Positions 61,061-64,000 of a stretch of DNA of 64,000 nucleotides are shown piece by piece. A program made the position numbers and the translations under genes. Below the pieces are notes generated by a model. It was not told the DNA's origin. It made no database searches and saw nothing but the letters and a program-made list of their open reading frames with translations. How positions within the stretch are numbered: position 1 is the first letter of the stretch; each line of letters begins with the position of its first letter. This DNA is from Liolophura sinensis (lineage: Eukaryota > Mollusca > Polyplacophora > Chitonida > Chitonidae), in contig NC_088302.1 of NCBI RefSeq assembly GCF_032854445.1, positions 3,280,023-3,344,022 of the forward strand, written 5' to 3'.

Positions 61061-62135
61061 AATTCACTTTTGATTTGATGTAATTATCGAAGAATTCAGA
61101 TGCATTTGCCTACCTCTGCTCCAGCATCCATGTTGTAGGCACTATACTTGTCTACATGTACTTATATAGTCCATAAATACATTGTATTTTTTACTGGGTT
61201 TGCATCAAACTTTTTACTGCTGAAAATCAGTACATCATTTTCAGAATCAGGATATTGTACTCTTGTGGTATACTTGCAGCTATGGTGTAATAGCGATTTC
61301 TGTACCCAGTGCTTGTCTGGCATTGAAAAAAAAGGTTGAAATTGGAACTCAGAGGTAACAGCTGATGATTCTGATGATTGTTATTGCACATCCCTTTGGC
61401 TGTGTCATTACAGTAAGAGCATGTGATCCCAAGCACCATATTTTGATGTTGAGCAGTTGTAGATGAGATTGCTTATAGGAGCCTGTAGGAAATAGGGTAA
61501 TATAATCTGCGGAAGCAGTTGTCTTGCGTCAGTTTTGTTGAAATGTCGTTTATGTTTTCCCACTGGCTTGATTAGACTCACGGTGCAGTGCCAGGAACAC
61601 ATAGAACTGTATGACGTACCACAAGTTATCGAATGTTCTATATTTGGTCTGCATATCAGGATTAAATTGCCATTATGGTCGAATCATTTATGTTGCCACG
61701 GCAATGGTTTTCTCTCTATTACTTGTGTGATAGTGGAAAATTTGTTCTAACCAGTAAAGTATATTTGCATTGGCCAGCATTGTTCTTTTTACTAATAATA
61801 AAAGCTGTATTTTTAAAAGCCTTGCACATTGTAATTAGGAACCAGAAGGATCCAATTTCTAAAACACAGCTTAAGATTGCTGAGTGCAAAAACAGCAAAG
61901 TCCCATGATGTATGAATATGATTTTTTGGGGGGGAGCTGATGCTTTTATGCATTTATAGATTTTGTCCAACAATAGTGCTGTATTTTCAGTTTTGATGTA
62001 AAGAAATGTTGGTTCTGTAGATAGGAAATGCATTGAATTCTTGTATAGCTAGACTTTTCCTGTAATAGACAAGTCCTCTGAAAAGTTAAGGCTTCATTTT
62101 GACTCTAGAGTAACACTACTTGAGGTTTATGCCAA
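61061..62135. other. Unique AT-rich sequence, no gene seen
   Basis: Overlapping frames of 60-104 codons on both strands, none recognised. One TACATGTA lies at 61153. Confidence 0.5.
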
Positions 62136-62275
62136 ACTTATCAGACCATCCACATATTGCACAAAGGTAGCCAGCAGGAACTGGACTTGAACTCAGAGAA
62201 ACCGTTTTGGTGGGATGCTCATGGGTTATTGCACTGTGCTAACGTGCTAACCCTCTTGCCCACGGGGGCCCCTAT
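62136..62275 (-). mobile_element. SINE head fragment, minus orientation
   Basis: On the minus strand GGGGCCCCCGTGGGCAAGAG, GGTTAGCACGTTAGCACAGT and GAGTTCAAGTCCAGTTCCTG follow the head, A-box area and B box of the SINE at 13222-13492. The body fades after GCTGGC. The tail is absent. Confidence 0.8.
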
Positions 62276-63100
62276 TTAGCCTTCATGATTTGTTTTTAAC
62301 TTATTTAAGTTCAGCAAACATTAAAACCATTCTTCAGGACACTTTATAATTCACTTTTATAGTTTACAGTTGTATCCATGCCATTGATCTCTATGTGCGA
62401 GCTGGTTGATCAGGTGTAGTTACCATTATGTAGTACATACACTTGCGTGGTAATTCTACCGTGTATTATTGCCTTGCATCATTATGTATCCCCTATAGTC
62501 TTATTTGGGTCATTATGTAGTAGCGCTCAGAGCTTTGATATGAATCATTATGTGGGAGAGACGTGCTGATTTACCATTGCATGCGTTTATGAGGTGAGAA
62601 AATGTCTGGAGGGTGGGGGGGGGGTGAGGAGGGGCAGATTGCTGTAGAGGGGAGTCAGCCCAGTATTCAGACATCAGAACACTCTACTTCAGGCTTGACC
62701 AAAGTCAGCTCTCATATTTTCTGAATGGTTTAATCATTTCAGTAGTTGACCAGTTCACAATTCTATCTTTGCCCATATAGATAGGCATTTGGAAGATGTC
62801 AGCCATGGCGAAGTAAATCTATGTTATGAGTTGGCAAGAACATTTAAGTGTAAATTGACTTCCAATCAATAATTTACACGTAACATCTAACATTATTGAT
62901 GCAAAGATGATTGTCCTGAGTTGTCCATTGTCTATTCACATACAACTTTCTGTATATTTTTTGACTGTGACTTATATGGTGGTTTCAGTGTTATTTCAGT
63001 CATAGGCCTGATTAATGTATTGTGTTATAATTGCTGGAAATGCTGACATTGTTATAGTGCTGCTCCACCATAATAGTTGACAGCTGGCACAGTTAACAGT
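62276..63100. other. Unique sequence with a G-rich tract
   Basis: No gene-like frame. Several CATTATGT words recur near 62420-62550 (TCATTATGTA and similar), perhaps a decayed short repeat. Confidence 0.5.
62609..62637 (+). other. G-rich tract, possible G-quadruplex
   Basis: GGAGGGTGGGGGGGGGG followed by TGAGGAGGGG supplies at least four runs of three or more G with short loops. Any function is speculative. Confidence 0.55.
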
Positions 63101-64000
63101 TGGCCTGAACCCTGGGTGAATCTTCCACATGATTTGACCTTCATGTAACCTTGAATGCTGGATTATTCTTCCACATCGCTTGACCTTCCCTTGAACCCTG
63201 GGTGAATCTTCCACATCATTTGACCTGGCCTGGAACCTGACCTAACCTTGAACACTGGTTGACCTTCCACATCACTTGACCAGGCCTTAATCCCTGGGTA
63301 AATCTTACACATCACCTGACCTGGCCTTGAACCCTGGGTAAATCTTACACATCACCTGACCTGGCCTTGAACCCTGGGTGAATTTTCCACATCACTTGAC
63401 CTGGCCCTGAACCCTGGGTGAACCGTCTACATCATTTGACCTGGCCCTGAACCCTTGGTGAGTCTTCCACATCACTTGACCTGGCCCTGAACCCTTGGTA
63501 AGTCTTCCACATCACTTGACCTGGCCCTGAACCCTTGGTGAGTCTTCCACATCACTTGACCTGGCCCTGAACCCTTGGTGAGTCTTCCACATCACTTGAC
63601 CTGGCCCTGAACCCTGGGTGAACCGTCTACATCATTTGACCTGGCCCTGAACCCTTGGTGAGTCTTCCACATCATTTGACCTGGCCCTGAACCCTGGGTG
63701 AATCGTCTACATCATTTGACCTGGCCCTGAACCCTGGGTGAACCGTCTACATCATTTGACCTGGCCCTGAACCCTTGGTGAGTCTTCCACATCACTTGAC
63801 CTGGCCCTGAACCCTGGGTGAACTGTCTACATCATTTGACCTGGCCCTGAACCCTTGGCGAGTCTTCCACATCATTTGACCTGGCACTGAACCCTTGGTG
63901 AGTCTTCCACATCATTTGACCTGGCCCTGAACCCTTGGTGAGTCTTCCACATCACTTGACCGGGCCCTGAACCCTTGGTGAGTCTTCCACATCACTTGAC
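63101..64000 (+). repeat. Minisatellite, 40 bp unit, more than 22 copies, cut by window end
   Basis: The unit is GGTGAGTCTTCCACATCACT then TGACCTGGCCCTGAACCCTT, with GGTGAACCGTCTACATCATT as a second type. Units at the left edge are the most diverged and homogeneity rises toward the window end, so the array continues beyond it. Confidence 0.96.

Noticed and set aside
63101-64000. B-box-like GGTTCAAGGCC on the minus strand of the 40-bp unit as SINE-derived
   Set aside because: Most units read GGTTCAGGGCC, no A box or tail is present, and the match is short enough to be chance.

Overview
This window is eukaryotic, AT-rich (roughly 60% A+T by eye) and has no recognisable protein-coding gene, rRNA or functional tRNA gene. 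The best guess at origin is a mollusc or another lophotrochozoan. Several degraded tRNA-derived SINEs share a tail module (AAGTGAAATATTCTTGAGTA followed by CGGCGTAAAACACCAATC and an AAAT-rich end) that I associate with mollusc SINEs. That assignment rests on memory and was not checked by a search. The window reads as one very large intron or an intergenic block.

The dominant content is tandem repeats. About two dozen unrelated minisatellite arrays (units 12 to 114 bp, 4 to about 63 copies) cover roughly 21 kb, about a third of the window. The largest are at 20694-22689 (102-bp unit), 29669-31990 (37-bp), 34539-36787 (54-bp), 41681-43352 (89-bp), 44131-46124 (36-bp) and 51204-53615 (114-bp). 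Several have higher-order structure: a 720-bp block repeated with one visible mismatch, a 657-bp block in the 54-bp array, a 74-bp dimer in the 37-bp array, a 228-bp alternation in the 114-bp array and a 145-bp block in a 29-bp array. Two arrays occur as inverted partners: 44131-46124 against 46454-46686, and 18730-19380 against 20488-20670.

The second component is small non-autonomous mobile elements. One terminal-inverted-repeat family of about 970 bp has three copies (3541-4514, 12863-13936 and a truncated copy near 49155-49772); the middle copy carries a nested SINE with an 11-bp target-site duplication. A second, shorter inverted-repeat family has two copies (7518-7742 and a degraded one at 10495-10670). 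SINE copies or relics lie at 5541, 5790, 13222, 15474, 32517, 34047, 37875, 40010, 46687, 56780, 60700 and 62136. The copy at 60700-61060 has an internal three-fold tandem expansion, and several arrays touch SINE or inverted-repeat elements, which suggests how some arrays start.

All long open reading frames here (up to 669 codons, on both strands) lie in tandem arrays whose units lack stop codons. They are treated as by-products of repetition, not genes. The remaining unique sequence holds only short ORFs of about chance length, a few GC-richer islands that could be exons or conserved non-coding elements, and a striking excess of the palindrome TACATGTA.
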